Assembly (NCBI RefSeq): GCF_900566075.1
Contig: NZ_UPHU01000001.1
Coordinates: 1,612,001-1,676,000, forward strand
Source: Mycobacterium pseudokansasii
GTDB taxonomy: Bacteria > Actinomycetota > Actinomycetes > Mycobacteriales > Mycobacteriaceae
DNA: 64,000 nucleotides
Direction of reading: 5' to 3'
Shown: one piece after another, positions 40,345 through 48,771 of the stretch
Numbering within the stretch: the first letter of the stretch is position 1
How the letters are laid out: every line of letters starts with the position of its first letter
Notes under the pieces: generated by a model
Databases searched by the model: none
The model's input: only the letters and a program-made list of their open reading frames with translations
What the model was told of the DNA's origin: nothing
Position numbers and translations under genes: made by a program

Positions 40345-41475
40345 GTGGAACCCGACCGTCAAGCCGACCGCCGAGCCGAGATAGCCGCCCTTGACTCCAC
40401 CCTGACCACGGTGGAGCGGGTGCTCGACGTCGATGCTTTGCGGGCCAAGATCGACAAGCTCGAGCACGAGGCGTCCGACCCCAAGTTGTGGGACGACCAG
40501 GCCCGGGCGCAGCGCGTGACCAGCGAGTTGTCGCACGCCCAGGGGGAACTGCGCCGGGTCGAGCAGCTGCGTAGCCGCCTCGACGACCTGCCGGTGCTCT
40601 ACGAGCTCGCGGCCGAGGAAGAGGGGGAAGCCGCCGCCGAAGCTCTGGCCGAGGCCGACGCCGAACTCAAGACGCTGCGCGCCGAGATCGAGGCCACCGA
40701 GGTGCGCACCCTGCTGTCGGGCGAATACGACGAGCGTGAGGCGCTGGTCACGATCCGTTCCGGCGCGGGCGGGGTGGATGCGGCCGACTGGGCCGAAATG
40801 CTGATGCGGATGTACATCCGCTGGGCCGAGCAACACAAGTATCCGGTCGAGGTCTTCGACACCTCCTACGCCGAAGAAGCCGGCATCAAAAGCGCCACCT
40901 TCGCCGTGCATGCGCCGTTCGCCTATGGCACGTTGTCGGTCGAGCAGGGCACCCACCGGCTGGTGCGGATCAGCCCGTTCGACAACCAGAGCCGACGCCA
41001 GACGTCGTTCGCCGAAGTCGAGGTGTTACCGGTGGTAGAGACCACCGACCACATCGACATCCTGGAGGGCGATGTACGGGTCGACGTCTACCGGTCCAGC
41101 GGCCCCGGCGGCCAGTCGGTGAACACCACAGACTCCGCGGTGCGTTTAACCCACATCCCAACGGGTATTGTGGTGACTTGTCAGAACGAGAAGTCGCAAC
41201 TGCAGAACAAAGTGGCGGCGATGCGAGTTCTTCAAGCAAAGTTGTTGGAACGCAAGCGTTTAGAAGAACGTGCTGAGCTGGATGCGTTGAAGGGCGAGGG
41301 CGGCAGTTCCTGGGGTAACCAGATGCGGTCCTATGTCTTGCACCCCTACCAGATGGTCAAGGATCTACGGACCGAGTACGAGGTAGGCAATCCGGCAGCC
41401 GTCCTGGACGGAGACATCGACGGGTTTCTGGAAGCAGGAATCCGGTGGCGTAACCGAAAAGATGACAGCAACTAA
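40345..41475 (+). CDS. prfB: Peptide chain release factor 2
   Basis: A 376-residue class I release factor. The RF2-type anticodon-like SPF tripeptide ([11 protein letters not shown]) and the GGQ motif ([17 protein letters not shown]) that triggers peptide release are present. It reads UGA and UAA stops. The start is GTG at 40345. The gene is a single open frame with no programmed +1 frameshift, as is usual in actinobacteria. Its 3' end overlaps the channel gene by 14 bp. Confidence 0.96.
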   Translation: MEPDRQADRRAEIAALDSTLTTVERVLDVDALRAKIDKLEHEASDPKLWDDQARAQRVTSELSHAQGELRRVEQLRSRLDDLPVLYELAAEEEGEAAAEALAEADAELKTLRAEIEATEVRTLLSGEYDEREALVTIRSGAGGVDAADWAEMLMRMYIRWAEQHKYPVEVFDTSYAEEAGIKSATFAVHAPFAYGTLSVEQGTHRLVRISPFDNQSRRQTSFAEVEVLPVVETTDHIDILEGDVRVDVYRSSGPGGQSVNTTDSAVRLTHIPTGIVVTCQNEKSQLQNKVAAMRVLQAKLLERKRLEERAELDALKGEGGSSWGNQMRSYVLHPYQMVKDLRTEYEVGNPAAVLDGDIDGFLEAGIRWRNRKDDSN

Positions 41476-42448
41476 CACCACAGCTCTTGCCCTCGCCACA
41501 GCTTCTGTGGCCCAGCGCTGGCACGACTTCTGGCGCGGTCACATCGGCGAATGGATCATCACCCGGGGCCTGCGCATCGTCATGCTGCTGATCGCAGCGG
41601 TGCTGGCGGCCCGCTTCGTCAGCTGGGTGGCCCAACGGGTGACCCGGCAGCTCGACCTCGGCTTCGCCGAAAGCGACGCGTTGGTGCGCTCGGAGGCGAC
41701 CAAGCACCGGCAGGCCGTGGCGTCGGTGATCTCGTGGGTGTCGATCGTGCTCATCGGCATCGTCGTGGTCATGCAAATCGCCGACGTTCTGCAATTTTCG
41801 GTGGGCGGCCTGGTCGCGCCGGCCACGGTGGTGGGGGCGGCGCTGGGCTTCGGTGCCCAGCAGCTGGTCAGGGACCTGCTGGCCGGTTTCTTCATCATCG
41901 TCGAGAGGCAATACGGCTTCGGAGACCTGGTCAAGCTCACCATCGCGGGGTCGGCGACCGATGCGACCGGCACCGTCGAAAACGTGACGTTGCGGGTGAC
42001 CAGGCTGCGCTCCGCGGACGGCGAAGTGTTCACCGTCCCCAATGGTCAGATCGTCAAATCGGTCAACCTCTCCAAGGACTGGGCCCGCGCGGTGGTGGAT
42101 ATCCCGGTCTCGACCAACGCCGACCTGAACCGGGTCAACGAGGTCTTGCACCAGGAGTGCGAGCACGCACGCGACGATACGGTGCTGGGGGAGTTGCTAC
42201 TGGATTCACCCACCGTGATGGGCGTGGAGAGCATCGAGCTGGACACGGTCACGCTGCGGCTGGTGGCCCGCACGCTGCCCGGCAAGCAGTTCGAGGCTGG
42301 TCGGCAACTGCGGGTGCTGGTCATCCGCGCGCTGGCCCGCGCCGGCATCGTGACCGCGGCCGACGCCTCGGTGGGCCTGGTCGAAGACCCTGCGGTGCCG
42401 GCTGCCGAAGCCGCCGAGGCGGCCGAGGCCAAGGGTGCGGTGCGGTAA
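41462..42448 (+). CDS. MscS-type mechanosensitive channel (Rv3104c-like)
   Basis: A 328-residue membrane protein matching Rv3104c. Two or three helices occupy the first half; the pore-lining and beta domain part shows [28 protein letters not shown], the hallmark of small-conductance MscS channels, then the upper domain ([28 protein letters not shown]). An alanine- and glutamate-rich tail ends it. It would release osmolytes on hypo-osmotic shock. Its stop overlaps the next start (TAATG). Confidence 0.9.
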   Translation: MTATNTTALALATASVAQRWHDFWRGHIGEWIITRGLRIVMLLIAAVLAARFVSWVAQRVTRQLDLGFAESDALVRSEATKHRQAVASVISWVSIVLIGIVVVMQIADVLQFSVGGLVAPATVVGAALGFGAQQLVRDLLAGFFIIVERQYGFGDLVKLTIAGSATDATGTVENVTLRVTRLRSADGEVFTVPNGQIVKSVNLSKDWARAVVDIPVSTNADLNRVNEVLHQECEHARDDTVLGELLLDSPTVMGVESIELDTVTLRLVARTLPGKQFEAGRQLRVLVIRALARAGIVTAADASVGLVEDPAVPAAEAAEAAEAKGAVR

Positions 42449-42906
42449 TGATGAACTTGTGGCCCAACGTGCTGGGTAGGCGCGACGGGAATGACGCACG
42501 GCGCACCCCGAGCCACCTGTTCGGTGGTCGGGTGCGCACGTCGACGGTGGTGTTGATCATCGTGTTTCTTGCGGTGTGGTGGACCTATGACACCTACCGT
42601 CCGGAACCGGCCCCCGCAAGGCCTGCGCAGGTCGTGCCGCCGGGCTTTGTGCCCGATCCCGACTACACCTGGGTGCCGCGGGAGAGAGTGGCGCCACCCG
42701 TGACCACTCGGGTGCGGCCGACGCCCACCACCGCGACGACGACGACGCCGGAACCGACGACCACGACCACGACGCCGACGCCTTGGTCGCCCCCGTGCTT
42801 GCTGCCGCCGCCGTTCTGCCCGGCGACCACGACGCCGACCACACCGGAGCCGTCACCCCAACCCGGGCCGGGCCCGTCGCCCAGTTCGACGCCCCCGGCC
42901 AGTTGA
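42448..42906 (+). CDS. Membrane-anchored proline/threonine-rich protein (Rv3103c-like)
   Basis: A 152-residue protein with a cytoplasmic start, one transmembrane helix (about residues 31-49) and an extracellular tail rich in Pro and Thr, including runs of TTTTT and PTPTT, with two cysteines ([10 protein letters not shown]). It occupies the position of Rv3103c. Such tails cross or anchor in the cell wall and may be glycosylated. Its link with ftsE/ftsX is positional. The start overlaps the channel stop codon. Confidence 0.8.
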   Translation: MMNLWPNVLGRRDGNDARRTPSHLFGGRVRTSTVVLIIVFLAVWWTYDTYRPEPAPARPAQVVPPGFVPDPDYTWVPRERVAPPVTTRVRPTPTTATTTTPEPTTTTTTPTPWSPPCLLPPPFCPATTTPTTPEPSPQPGPGPSPSSTPPAS

Positions 42907-42950
42907 ATTTCGCTTCGCAGCGAAACTCACCGCTACACTGGCGTGCCGTG

Positions 42951-43640
42951 ATGATCACCCTGGACCATGTCACCAAGCAGTACAAATCGTCGGCGCGTCC
43001 GGCGCTTGATGACGTCAACGTCAAGATCGACAAGGGTGAGTTCGTCTTCCTGATCGGCCCGTCGGGTTCGGGCAAGTCGACGTTCATGCGGCTGTTGCTG
43101 GCGGCCGAGACGCCGACATCCGGAGATGTGCGGGTGTCGAAGTTTCATGTCAACAAGCTGCGCGGTCGAAACGTCCCGAAGCTGCGTCAGGTGATCGGCT
43201 GCGTCTTTCAGGATTTCCGGCTGTTACAGCAAAAGACCGTGTACGAAAACGTCGCCTTTGCGCTGGAGGTGATCGGCAAACGCACCGACGCGATCAACCG
43301 GGTGGTGCCCGAGGTGCTCGAGACGGTGGGATTGTCGGGCAAAGCCAACCGGCTGCCACACGAGCTTTCGGGCGGCGAACAACAGCGGGTCGCGATCGCC
43401 CGCGCCTTTGTGAACCGGCCGCTGGTACTGCTGGCCGACGAGCCCACCGGCAACCTCGACCCAGACACCAGTAAGGACATCATGGATTTGTTGGAGCGGA
43501 TCAACCGAACCGGGACGACGGTGGTGATGGCCACTCACGACCATCACATTGTCGATTCGATGCGGCAGCGGGTCGTCGAGTTGTCGCTGGGCCGGCTGGT
43601 TCGTGACGAACAGCGCGGCGTCTATGGGATGGATCGCTAA
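42951..43640 (+). CDS. ftsE: Cell division ATP-binding protein FtsE
   Basis: A 229-residue ABC ATPase: Walker [10 protein letters not shown], signature [14 protein letters not shown] and Walker [13 protein letters not shown]. Same length as M. tuberculosis FtsE. With FtsX it forms a complex that, from the cytoplasm, drives activation of cell wall hydrolases at the septum. The start is ATG 42951, preceded by GTG 42948. ftsX begins immediately after the stop. Confidence 0.97.
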   Translation: MITLDHVTKQYKSSARPALDDVNVKIDKGEFVFLIGPSGSGKSTFMRLLLAAETPTSGDVRVSKFHVNKLRGRNVPKLRQVIGCVFQDFRLLQQKTVYENVAFALEVIGKRTDAINRVVPEVLETVGLSGKANRLPHELSGGEQQRVAIARAFVNRPLVLLADEPTGNLDPDTSKDIMDLLERINRTGTTVVMATHDHHIVDSMRQRVVELSLGRLVRDEQRGVYGMDR

Positions 43641-44534
43641 GTGCGCTTCGGCTTCCTGCTCAACGAGGTCCTGACCGGCCTTCGTCGCAACGTCACCATG
43701 ACGATCGCGATGATCCTGACCACCGCCATCTCGATCGGCCTGTTCGGCGGCGGCCTGCTGGTGGTCCGGCTGGCCGACAACTCCCGCGCCATCTACCTCG
43801 ACCGGGTCGAAACCCAGGTCTTTTTGACCGACGACGTCTCCGCCAACGATCCCGCCTGCGACAGCGACCCGTGTAAAGCGCTGCGCGAGAAGATCGAAAA
43901 GCGATCCGACGTCAAGGCGGTGCGCTTCCTCAACCGCCAGCAGGCCTATGACGACGCCATCCGGAAATTCCCGCAGTACAAGGACGTGGCCGGAAAAGAC
44001 TCCTTCCCAGCGTCGTTCATCGTCAAACTGGAAAATCCCGAGCAGCACAAGGACTTCGACACCGCGATGCAGGGCCAGCCCGGGGTGCTGTCGGTACTCA
44101 ACCAGAAGGATCTGATCGACCGGCTGTTCGCAGTGCTCGACGGGCTGAGCAACGCCGCGTTTGCCGTCGCGCTCGTCCAGGCCATCGGCGCGGTCTTGTT
44201 GATCGCCAACATGGTCCAAGTCGCGGCCTATACGCGGCGCACCGAGATCGGCATCATGCGATTGGTCGGGGCCAGCCGCTGGTACACCCAGCTGCCGTTC
44301 CTGGTGGAGGCGATGTTGGCCGCGACCGTCGGCGTGCTGATCGCCATCGGTGGCTTGATCCTGGTGCGGGCGATGTTCTTGGAGAACGCGCTGAACCAGT
44401 TCTACCAAGCCAATCTGATAGCCCGCGTGGACTACGCCGACATCCTCTACATCGCGCCGTGGCTGGTGCTGTTGGGCGTGGCGATGTCCGCGCTGACGGC
44501 CTATGCGACGTTGCGCATCTACGTGCGGCGGTAA
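43641..44534 (+). CDS. ftsX: Cell division protein FtsX
   Basis: A 297-residue membrane protein with an N-terminal helix ([18 protein letters not shown]), an extracellular loop domain of about 110 residues, and three further helices, the FtsX layout. The loop in mycobacteria is known to bind RipC, a peptidoglycan hydrolase. Starts at GTG 43641 directly after the ftsE stop and has the same length as the M. tuberculosis protein. Confidence 0.97.
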   Translation: MRFGFLLNEVLTGLRRNVTMTIAMILTTAISIGLFGGGLLVVRLADNSRAIYLDRVETQVFLTDDVSANDPACDSDPCKALREKIEKRSDVKAVRFLNRQQAYDDAIRKFPQYKDVAGKDSFPASFIVKLENPEQHKDFDTAMQGQPGVLSVLNQKDLIDRLFAVLDGLSNAAFAVALVQAIGAVLLIANMVQVAAYTRRTEIGIMRLVGASRWYTQLPFLVEAMLAATVGVLIAIGGLILVRAMFLENALNQFYQANLIARVDYADILYIAPWLVLLGVAMSALTAYATLRIYVRR

Positions 44535-44536
44535 CG

Positions 44537-45043
44537 ATGGCCGGGCAGTCCAAGCAGGCCAAGACGGCCGGCAAGAAGATCGGCCGGAAGATCATCGCCA
44601 CCAATCGCAAGGCCCGGCACAACTATTCGATCATCGAGGTCTTCGAGGCCGGGATGGCTCTGCAGGGCACCGAGGTGAAAAGCCTGCGCGAGGGACACGC
44701 GTCGTTGGTCGACGCCTTCGCCACCATCGACGACGGCGAAATCTGGCTGCGCAACCTGCACATCCCCGAGTACCAGCACGGCAGCTGGACCAACCACGAA
44801 CCGCGGCGCAACCGCAAGTTGCTGTTGCACCGGCGTCAGATCGACACCCTGATCGGAAAGCTGCGCGAAGGCAACTTCGCGCTGGTGCCGTTGTCGCTGT
44901 ATTTCACCGACGGCAAGGTCAAGGTCGAGCTCGCGCTGGCTCGCGGCAAACACGCCCACGACAAACGCCAGGACATGGCTCGCCGCGATGCCCAGCGCGA
45001 GGTCGTCCGGGAACTGGGCCGCCGCGCCAAGGGCATGGGCTGA
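44537..45043 (+). CDS. smpB: tmRNA-binding protein SmpB
   Basis: A 168-residue SmpB with the oligonucleotide-binding fold signatures [23 protein letters not shown] and the basic C-terminal tail ([16 protein letters not shown]) that enters the ribosome's mRNA channel. It brings tmRNA to stalled ribosomes. The gene lies 2 bp after ftsX and about 3.3 kb from the tmRNA gene, which here has an island inserted in its 3' end. Confidence 0.96.
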   Translation: MAGQSKQAKTAGKKIGRKIIATNRKARHNYSIIEVFEAGMALQGTEVKSLREGHASLVDAFATIDDGEIWLRNLHIPEYQHGSWTNHEPRRNRKLLLHRRQIDTLIGKLREGNFALVPLSLYFTDGKVKVELALARGKHAHDKRQDMARRDAQREVVRELGRRAKGMG

Positions 45044-45080
45044 CCGGCGTGCAGCTGCAACCTGGCGGTACCTACGGGGG

Positions 45081-46316
45081 ATGGCCGTGACTGAAGACCC
45101 ATTGATCCGGGAATTGTCCGCGGCGGTGGAGCGCAGCCCCGAAGTCGTCGAGCTACGTCTACATCTGGCTACCTTGTTGGCGGACAGGGGCCGCTACGCC
45201 GAAGCCTTGGGACACTGCAGCGCGGCGTTGAGCCAAGACCCCGGCAACGCGGGCGCGCTGAGCCTGGTGCAGCGGTGCAGTGCCGCGCTGGCAGCATCGG
45301 TGCAGCCGCTCCCTGCTGAGCAGCAAGCGCCCGCCGATGCCGGATTCGACTGGTCCATTGCTGAAAAAGAAGTCGCCGATATCATCGAGCCCGCGTTCGT
45401 TGATGCGTCCCCCGATGCCCTCGACGAGAGCGATTTCGACGTACTGCAGTGCAGCCGGGTGCGGCTGGCCGATGTCGCGGGCATGGCCGACGTCAAACAG
45501 CAACTGGAACTTTCGCTACTGGGACCGCTGCGCAATCCCGATCTGATGAAGGCATACCAGGTGTCCGCCCGCGGCGGGCTGTTGCTGTACGGGCCTCCCG
45601 GATGCGGGAAAACCTATATCGCCAAGGCGGTTTCGGGCGAACTGGGTGCCAGTTTCTATCAAGTAGGAATCGCCGACGTGCTGCACCGCTATCTGGGGGA
45701 CAGCGAGCGGAGTATCCGCTCGATGTTCGACAATGCCCGGCGCAACGCGCCTTGCGTGCTGTTTTTCGACGAAGTGGATGCGCTGGGGCACCGTCGTTCC
45801 GCGCTGAGCGGTGGCTCGGGCATGCGGACCGTCGTCAATTCCCTGCTGGAAGAACTCGACTCGGCCACGTCCACCAACGAGGGTGTCTATGTGCTCGGCG
45901 CCACCAATGCCCCCTGGGATGTCGATACGGCGTTGCGCCGGCCCGGGCGTTTCGACCGGATGATTTTCGTGGGATTACCTGATGCCGAGGCCAGGGCGGG
46001 GATAGTCCGGTTTCACTTGAAGGATCGGCCGATCGCCGGGATCGACCCCGCCGCGATCGCAGGGCGCACCGAAGGGTTCTCGGGTGCTGATCTGGCGCAT
46101 GTTTGCGACAGCGCCACGCAATTGGCGATGGCCGACTCGATGCGCAGAGGGCAGGTTCGTCCGGTGATGATGGCCGATGTGCACGCGGCCATGGCGCAGA
46201 TCCGGCCCAGCGCTGGACCTTGGTTCGAAACCGCGCGTAACGTCGTCGAATTCGCCAACAATGACGGCACCTACGATGAGCTGGCAAAGTACTTGCGGCG
46301 CAGGAAGATTCGGTGA
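45081..46316 (+). CDS. AAA ATPase with N-terminal TPR-like region (p97/CDC48 type)
   Basis: A 411-residue protein. Residues about 1-75 form a TPR-like helical repeat (VVELRLHLATLLADRGRYAEALGHCSAAL); the AAA domain follows with Walker A GPPGCGKT, Walker B VLFFDEVDA, sensor ATNAPWDVD and arginine fingers RRPGRFDR, as in CDC48/FtsH-type unfoldases. The GTG at 45087 is also a possible start and has better-placed GGGGG. It is absent from M. tuberculosis at this place. Its stop overlaps the TPR membrane protein start, so they are likely partners. Confidence 0.8.
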   Translation: MAVTEDPLIRELSAAVERSPEVVELRLHLATLLADRGRYAEALGHCSAALSQDPGNAGALSLVQRCSAALAASVQPLPAEQQAPADAGFDWSIAEKEVADIIEPAFVDASPDALDESDFDVLQCSRVRLADVAGMADVKQQLELSLLGPLRNPDLMKAYQVSARGGLLLYGPPGCGKTYIAKAVSGELGASFYQVGIADVLHRYLGDSERSIRSMFDNARRNAPCVLFFDEVDALGHRRSALSGGSGMRTVVNSLLEELDSATSTNEGVYVLGATNAPWDVDTALRRPGRFDRMIFVGLPDAEARAGIVRFHLKDRPIAGIDPAAIAGRTEGFSGADLAHVCDSATQLAMADSMRRGQVRPVMMADVHAAMAQIRPSAGPWFETARNVVEFANNDGTYDELAKYLRRRKIR

Positions 46317-47350
46317 TGTCGGACACGGACACTGACCACGTGGCCGAAGCTGTCCACATCGCCAGCGCCTACGCCGACACGGGAAATTATGAGCGGGCCC
46401 GGGATGTCTTGCGCCGTGCGCTGGCAACAGATCCACATGATTCAAGGCTGCTGGTGCGCCACGCGCAAGCCGAACATGCGCTGGGCAACTATGCGGGCGC
46501 GGCGTGGAGTGCCTATGGCGCTCTGGCCGTTGCGCCAGAGAACGAATTCGCCATGCGGCTCTATGCGTCATCGCTGGATGCGCTTGGCCGCAGCTGGGAC
46601 GCTTTATGCGTGGCATGGCAGGCCGTGCTCACGCATCCCAATGAACCACTGGTGCACCTGGCTTACGCGCGGCTGCTGCAGCAGTCGTGGCAATTGCCCA
46701 ACGCCCTGTATGCGGCAGACCAGGCGGTACGGCTTGCTCCCCATGATGCCGACGCTCACGTACTGCGCGGCTCCATCCTGCACGACTTGCGCCGCATCCC
46801 CGAATCCACAGAGTCGTATCGGGCTGCGTTGGCGCTGGACCCTGGCAATTGCGAAGCCCTGAACAACCTGGCCGTCAACGGACTTCATCGGCGAAGATTT
46901 GGGCACGCTCTGCGGGGATTCCTCGCCGCCGCGGGCGGCAACCCGGAGATCGGAGACCTAGCCCGCCGGAATATTGCCGCGGTGCTGGAGAGGGTGTTCC
47001 AAGTGGTGACGGTCGCCGCCGGAGTCCTCGGATTCATCGCTGGTGTCGTGGTGGAGATGCATAGCGAAGGCAAGTCGACGGCGCCACTGCGCCTGCTTGC
47101 CGGGTTGCTCACTACGGCGCTGATCGTCGTGTTTGTCTGGGTTCTCCGGTCTGTCCCGCGTCAGGTATTGAGTTCGGTGTTGCGACAGCACCGCCTCGTG
47201 TCCCTCCGCGTCCTTCATGCGCTACTGGCAGTACTTGCCGGGGCGTGGGCCACCATCTTTGCCTGGCCCGTGGGGATCCTTCCGGTTTGCGGCTTGCTGG
47301 TGTTCAGCGGTCTCATCTTGTTTCGGGTCGGCCTCCGCTTGTTCAGCTGA
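46316..47350 (+). CDS. TPR-repeat membrane protein paired with the AAA ATPase
   Basis: A 344-residue protein: about five TPR-type repeats in the first 210 residues (e.g. YADTGNYERARDVLRRALATDP and HVLRGSILHDLRRIPESTESYRAAL), then about four membrane helices from residue 225 to the end. The start overlaps the AAA gene stop (TGATG). A cytoplasmic TPR array fixed in the membrane beside an AAA unfoldase suggests a docking platform. No function is known to me. Confidence 0.72.
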   Translation: MSDTDTDHVAEAVHIASAYADTGNYERARDVLRRALATDPHDSRLLVRHAQAEHALGNYAGAAWSAYGALAVAPENEFAMRLYASSLDALGRSWDALCVAWQAVLTHPNEPLVHLAYARLLQQSWQLPNALYAADQAVRLAPHDADAHVLRGSILHDLRRIPESTESYRAALALDPGNCEALNNLAVNGLHRRRFGHALRGFLAAAGGNPEIGDLARRNIAAVLERVFQVVTVAAGVLGFIAGVVVEMHSEGKSTAPLRLLAGLLTTALIVVFVWVLRSVPRQVLSSVLRQHRLVSLRVLHALLAVLAGAWATIFAWPVGILPVCGLLVFSGLILFRVGLRLFS

Positions 47351-47368
47351 CCGGCCTACGATCCGTCC

Positions 47369-48214
47369 ATGGCCGATCGTCCTCTCACCCAACTCGACAA
47401 GCCCGACGTCCTGGCGGGATTGTTCGCCGTATGGGACTCCCTCGATGCGCTGCTGGGCGGACTGAGCGAGTCGGACTGGCAGGCGGCGAGCCCGCTGCCC
47501 GGGTGGGACGTCAAGGCGGTGGTGTCGCACATCATCGGTACCGAGTCCTTCCTGCTCGGCATCGGCGCACCGGAGGCCGACATCGACGTCTCCACACTCG
47601 AGCATGTGCGCAATCCCATCGGAGTGATGAACGAGAGCTGGGTAATTCATCTCGGCGGAGAGTCGGGCACCAGTCTGCTGGAGCGGTTCCGCGAGGTGAC
47701 CGCCAAACGCCGCAAGGCATTGGAGAGCATGCCGGAGGCCGACTGGAACGCGGCGACCACGACGCCGGCAGGCCCCGACACCTACGGGCGCTTCATGCGG
47801 ATCCGCACCTTCGACTGCTGGATGCACGAACAGGACATCCGCCAGGCGCTGCAGCAGCCGTCCTCCGACGAAGAGCTGGGTGGTCAGGCTGGCGAGCTGT
47901 CTCTCGACGAGATGTCCACCAGCATGGGATTCGTCGTGGGCAAGCTGGCCAAGGCACCTGCGGGCTCCCGGGTGCTGTTCGAGCTGACCGGCCCCCTGGC
48001 CCGTACCATCCGGGTCAGCGTCGACGGCCGGGCGCAGGTGGTCGAAGACTTCGGCGGACAACAACCGACCGCGACCATCCGGCTGGATGGACTGCAGTTC
48101 ACCAGGCTCGCCGGCGGTCGTCCGATGAGCTCTGCCCGCAGCCAGGATGTGGAACTCGGTGGCGACGAGGATCTCGCCGGGCAGATCGTGAAGCGTCTGA
48201 ATTTCGTGATCTGA
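47369..48214 (+). CDS. DinB/maleylpyruvate isomerase-family protein (Rv3099c-like)
   Basis: A 281-residue protein with an N-terminal DinB-like four-helix domain (the helix with PGWDVKAVVSHIIGTE, the usual metal-binding His position, and RTFDCWMHEQDIRQAL) and a C-terminal SCP2-like or MDMPI-C domain. Actinobacterial members are often mycothiol-dependent, such as maleylpyruvate isomerase. It matches Rv3099c, between smpB and ssrA in M. tuberculosis. Its substrate is unknown. Confidence 0.82.
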   Translation: MADRPLTQLDKPDVLAGLFAVWDSLDALLGGLSESDWQAASPLPGWDVKAVVSHIIGTESFLLGIGAPEADIDVSTLEHVRNPIGVMNESWVIHLGGESGTSLLERFREVTAKRRKALESMPEADWNAATTTPAGPDTYGRFMRIRTFDCWMHEQDIRQALQQPSSDEELGGQAGELSLDEMSTSMGFVVGKLAKAPAGSRVLFELTGPLARTIRVSVDGRAQVVEDFGGQQPTATIRLDGLQFTRLAGGRPMSSARSQDVELGGDEDLAGQIVKRLNFVI

Positions 48215-48231
48215 TCGGGAAGATAATCCCG

Positions 48232-48259
48232 TTGCCGGTTGTTGGTAGACGCGTACCAT
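48232..48259 (+). promoter_or_regulatory. Possible tmRNA promoter
   Basis: TTGCCG (48232-48237) and TACCAT (48254-48259) are spaced by 16 bp, close to the sigma-70-type -35 and -10 elements. Transcription would start near 48266, about 35 nt upstream of the mature tmRNA 5' end, leaving a short leader for RNase P. This is by inspection only. Confidence 0.4.
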
Positions 48260-48300
48260 TGATTGTCTTGCCGGATGCCGGCAAGGGTGCTCGAAGACAT

Positions 48301-48666
48301 GGGGCTGAACGGTTTCGACTTCGCGCATCGAATCAAGGGAAGCGTGCCGGTGCAGGCAAGAGACCACCGTAAGCGTCGTTGCAACCAAATAAGCGCCGAT
48401 TCACATCAGCGCGACTACGCTCTCGCTGCCTAAGCGACGGCTAGTCTGTCAGACCGGGACCGCCCTCGACCCGGACCCTGGCATCAGCTAGAGGGATCAA
48501 CCGATGAGTTCGGTCGCGGGACTCGTCGGGACACCAACAGCGACTGGGATCGTCGTCCTGGCTAGTTCGCGTGACCAGGAGATCCGAGCAGAGGCATAGC
48601 GAACTGCGCACGGAGAAGCCTTGAGGGAATGCCGTAGGACCCGGGTTCGATTCCCGGCAGCTCCAC
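48301..48666 (+). ncRNA. ssrA: Transfer-messenger RNA
   Basis: The gene starts GGGGCTGAACGGTTTCGACT, the standard tmRNA 5' end, and closes with the T-arm (GGTTCGATTCC) and acceptor strand CAGCTCC. The tag reading frame at 48395-48433 encodes ADSHQRDYALAA and stop, the mycobacterial tag. It rescues stalled ribosomes together with SmpB. The length, about 366 nt, is normal. The 3' end is unusual: after CTCCAC the sequence continues TTTTG instead of CA, because an island is inserted here. CCA must therefore be added enzymatically. Confidence 0.97.
48659..48666. other. Left attachment core (attL) in the tmRNA 3' end
   Basis: AGCTCCAC forms the last bases of the tmRNA acceptor stem and recurs at 62062-62069. 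An attachment core inside a tmRNA 3' end is the classic target of tyrosine recombinases. The inner flank contains GATAACTTCATATC (48679-48692). Confidence 0.7.
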
Positions 48667-48695
48667 TTTTGAAGTACAGATAACTTCATATCGAG

Positions 48696-48766
48696 AACCT
48701 CCTTGCCGACGAGCAGAAGTGTCATACCCGTGGAGTACCACTGGATGCACAGTCGGCAAGGAGGTT
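48696..48766 (+). promoter_or_regulatory. Hairpin that masks the recombinase ribosome binding site
   Basis: AACCTCCTTGCCGAC (48696-48710) and GTCGGCAAGGAGGTT (48752-48766) are perfect 15-bp inverted arms around a 41-base loop. The right arm contains the full Shine-Dalgarno AAGGAGG (48758-48764), 7 bases before the recombinase ATG at 48772. In RNA the left arm CCTCCTT would pair with it and block translation. A T-rich run (TTTCTTC) follows, so it might also act as a weak terminator. Confidence 0.65.
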
Positions 48767-48771
48767 TCTTC

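Noticed and set aside
40345..40450. Programmed frameshift in prfB
   Set aside because: The release factor frame is continuous from GTG to stop and no UGA-interrupted slippery site was seen.
41551..42500. Upstream extension of the proline-rich protein into the channel gene
   Set aside because: The open frame overlaps the MscS-type gene; only the part from 42448 has a start at a stop/start overlap and a sensible membrane protein layout.
42715..42780. A CRISPR or DNA repeat in the ACGACG-rich stretch
   Set aside because: It is a coding repeat for a Thr/Pro-rich tail, with no spacer structure. No CRISPR array was seen anywhere in the window.
48601..48666. A tRNA gene at the end of the tmRNA
   Set aside because: The T-arm and acceptor belong to the tmRNA, whose 5' half at 48301 pairs with it; there is no anticodon arm here.
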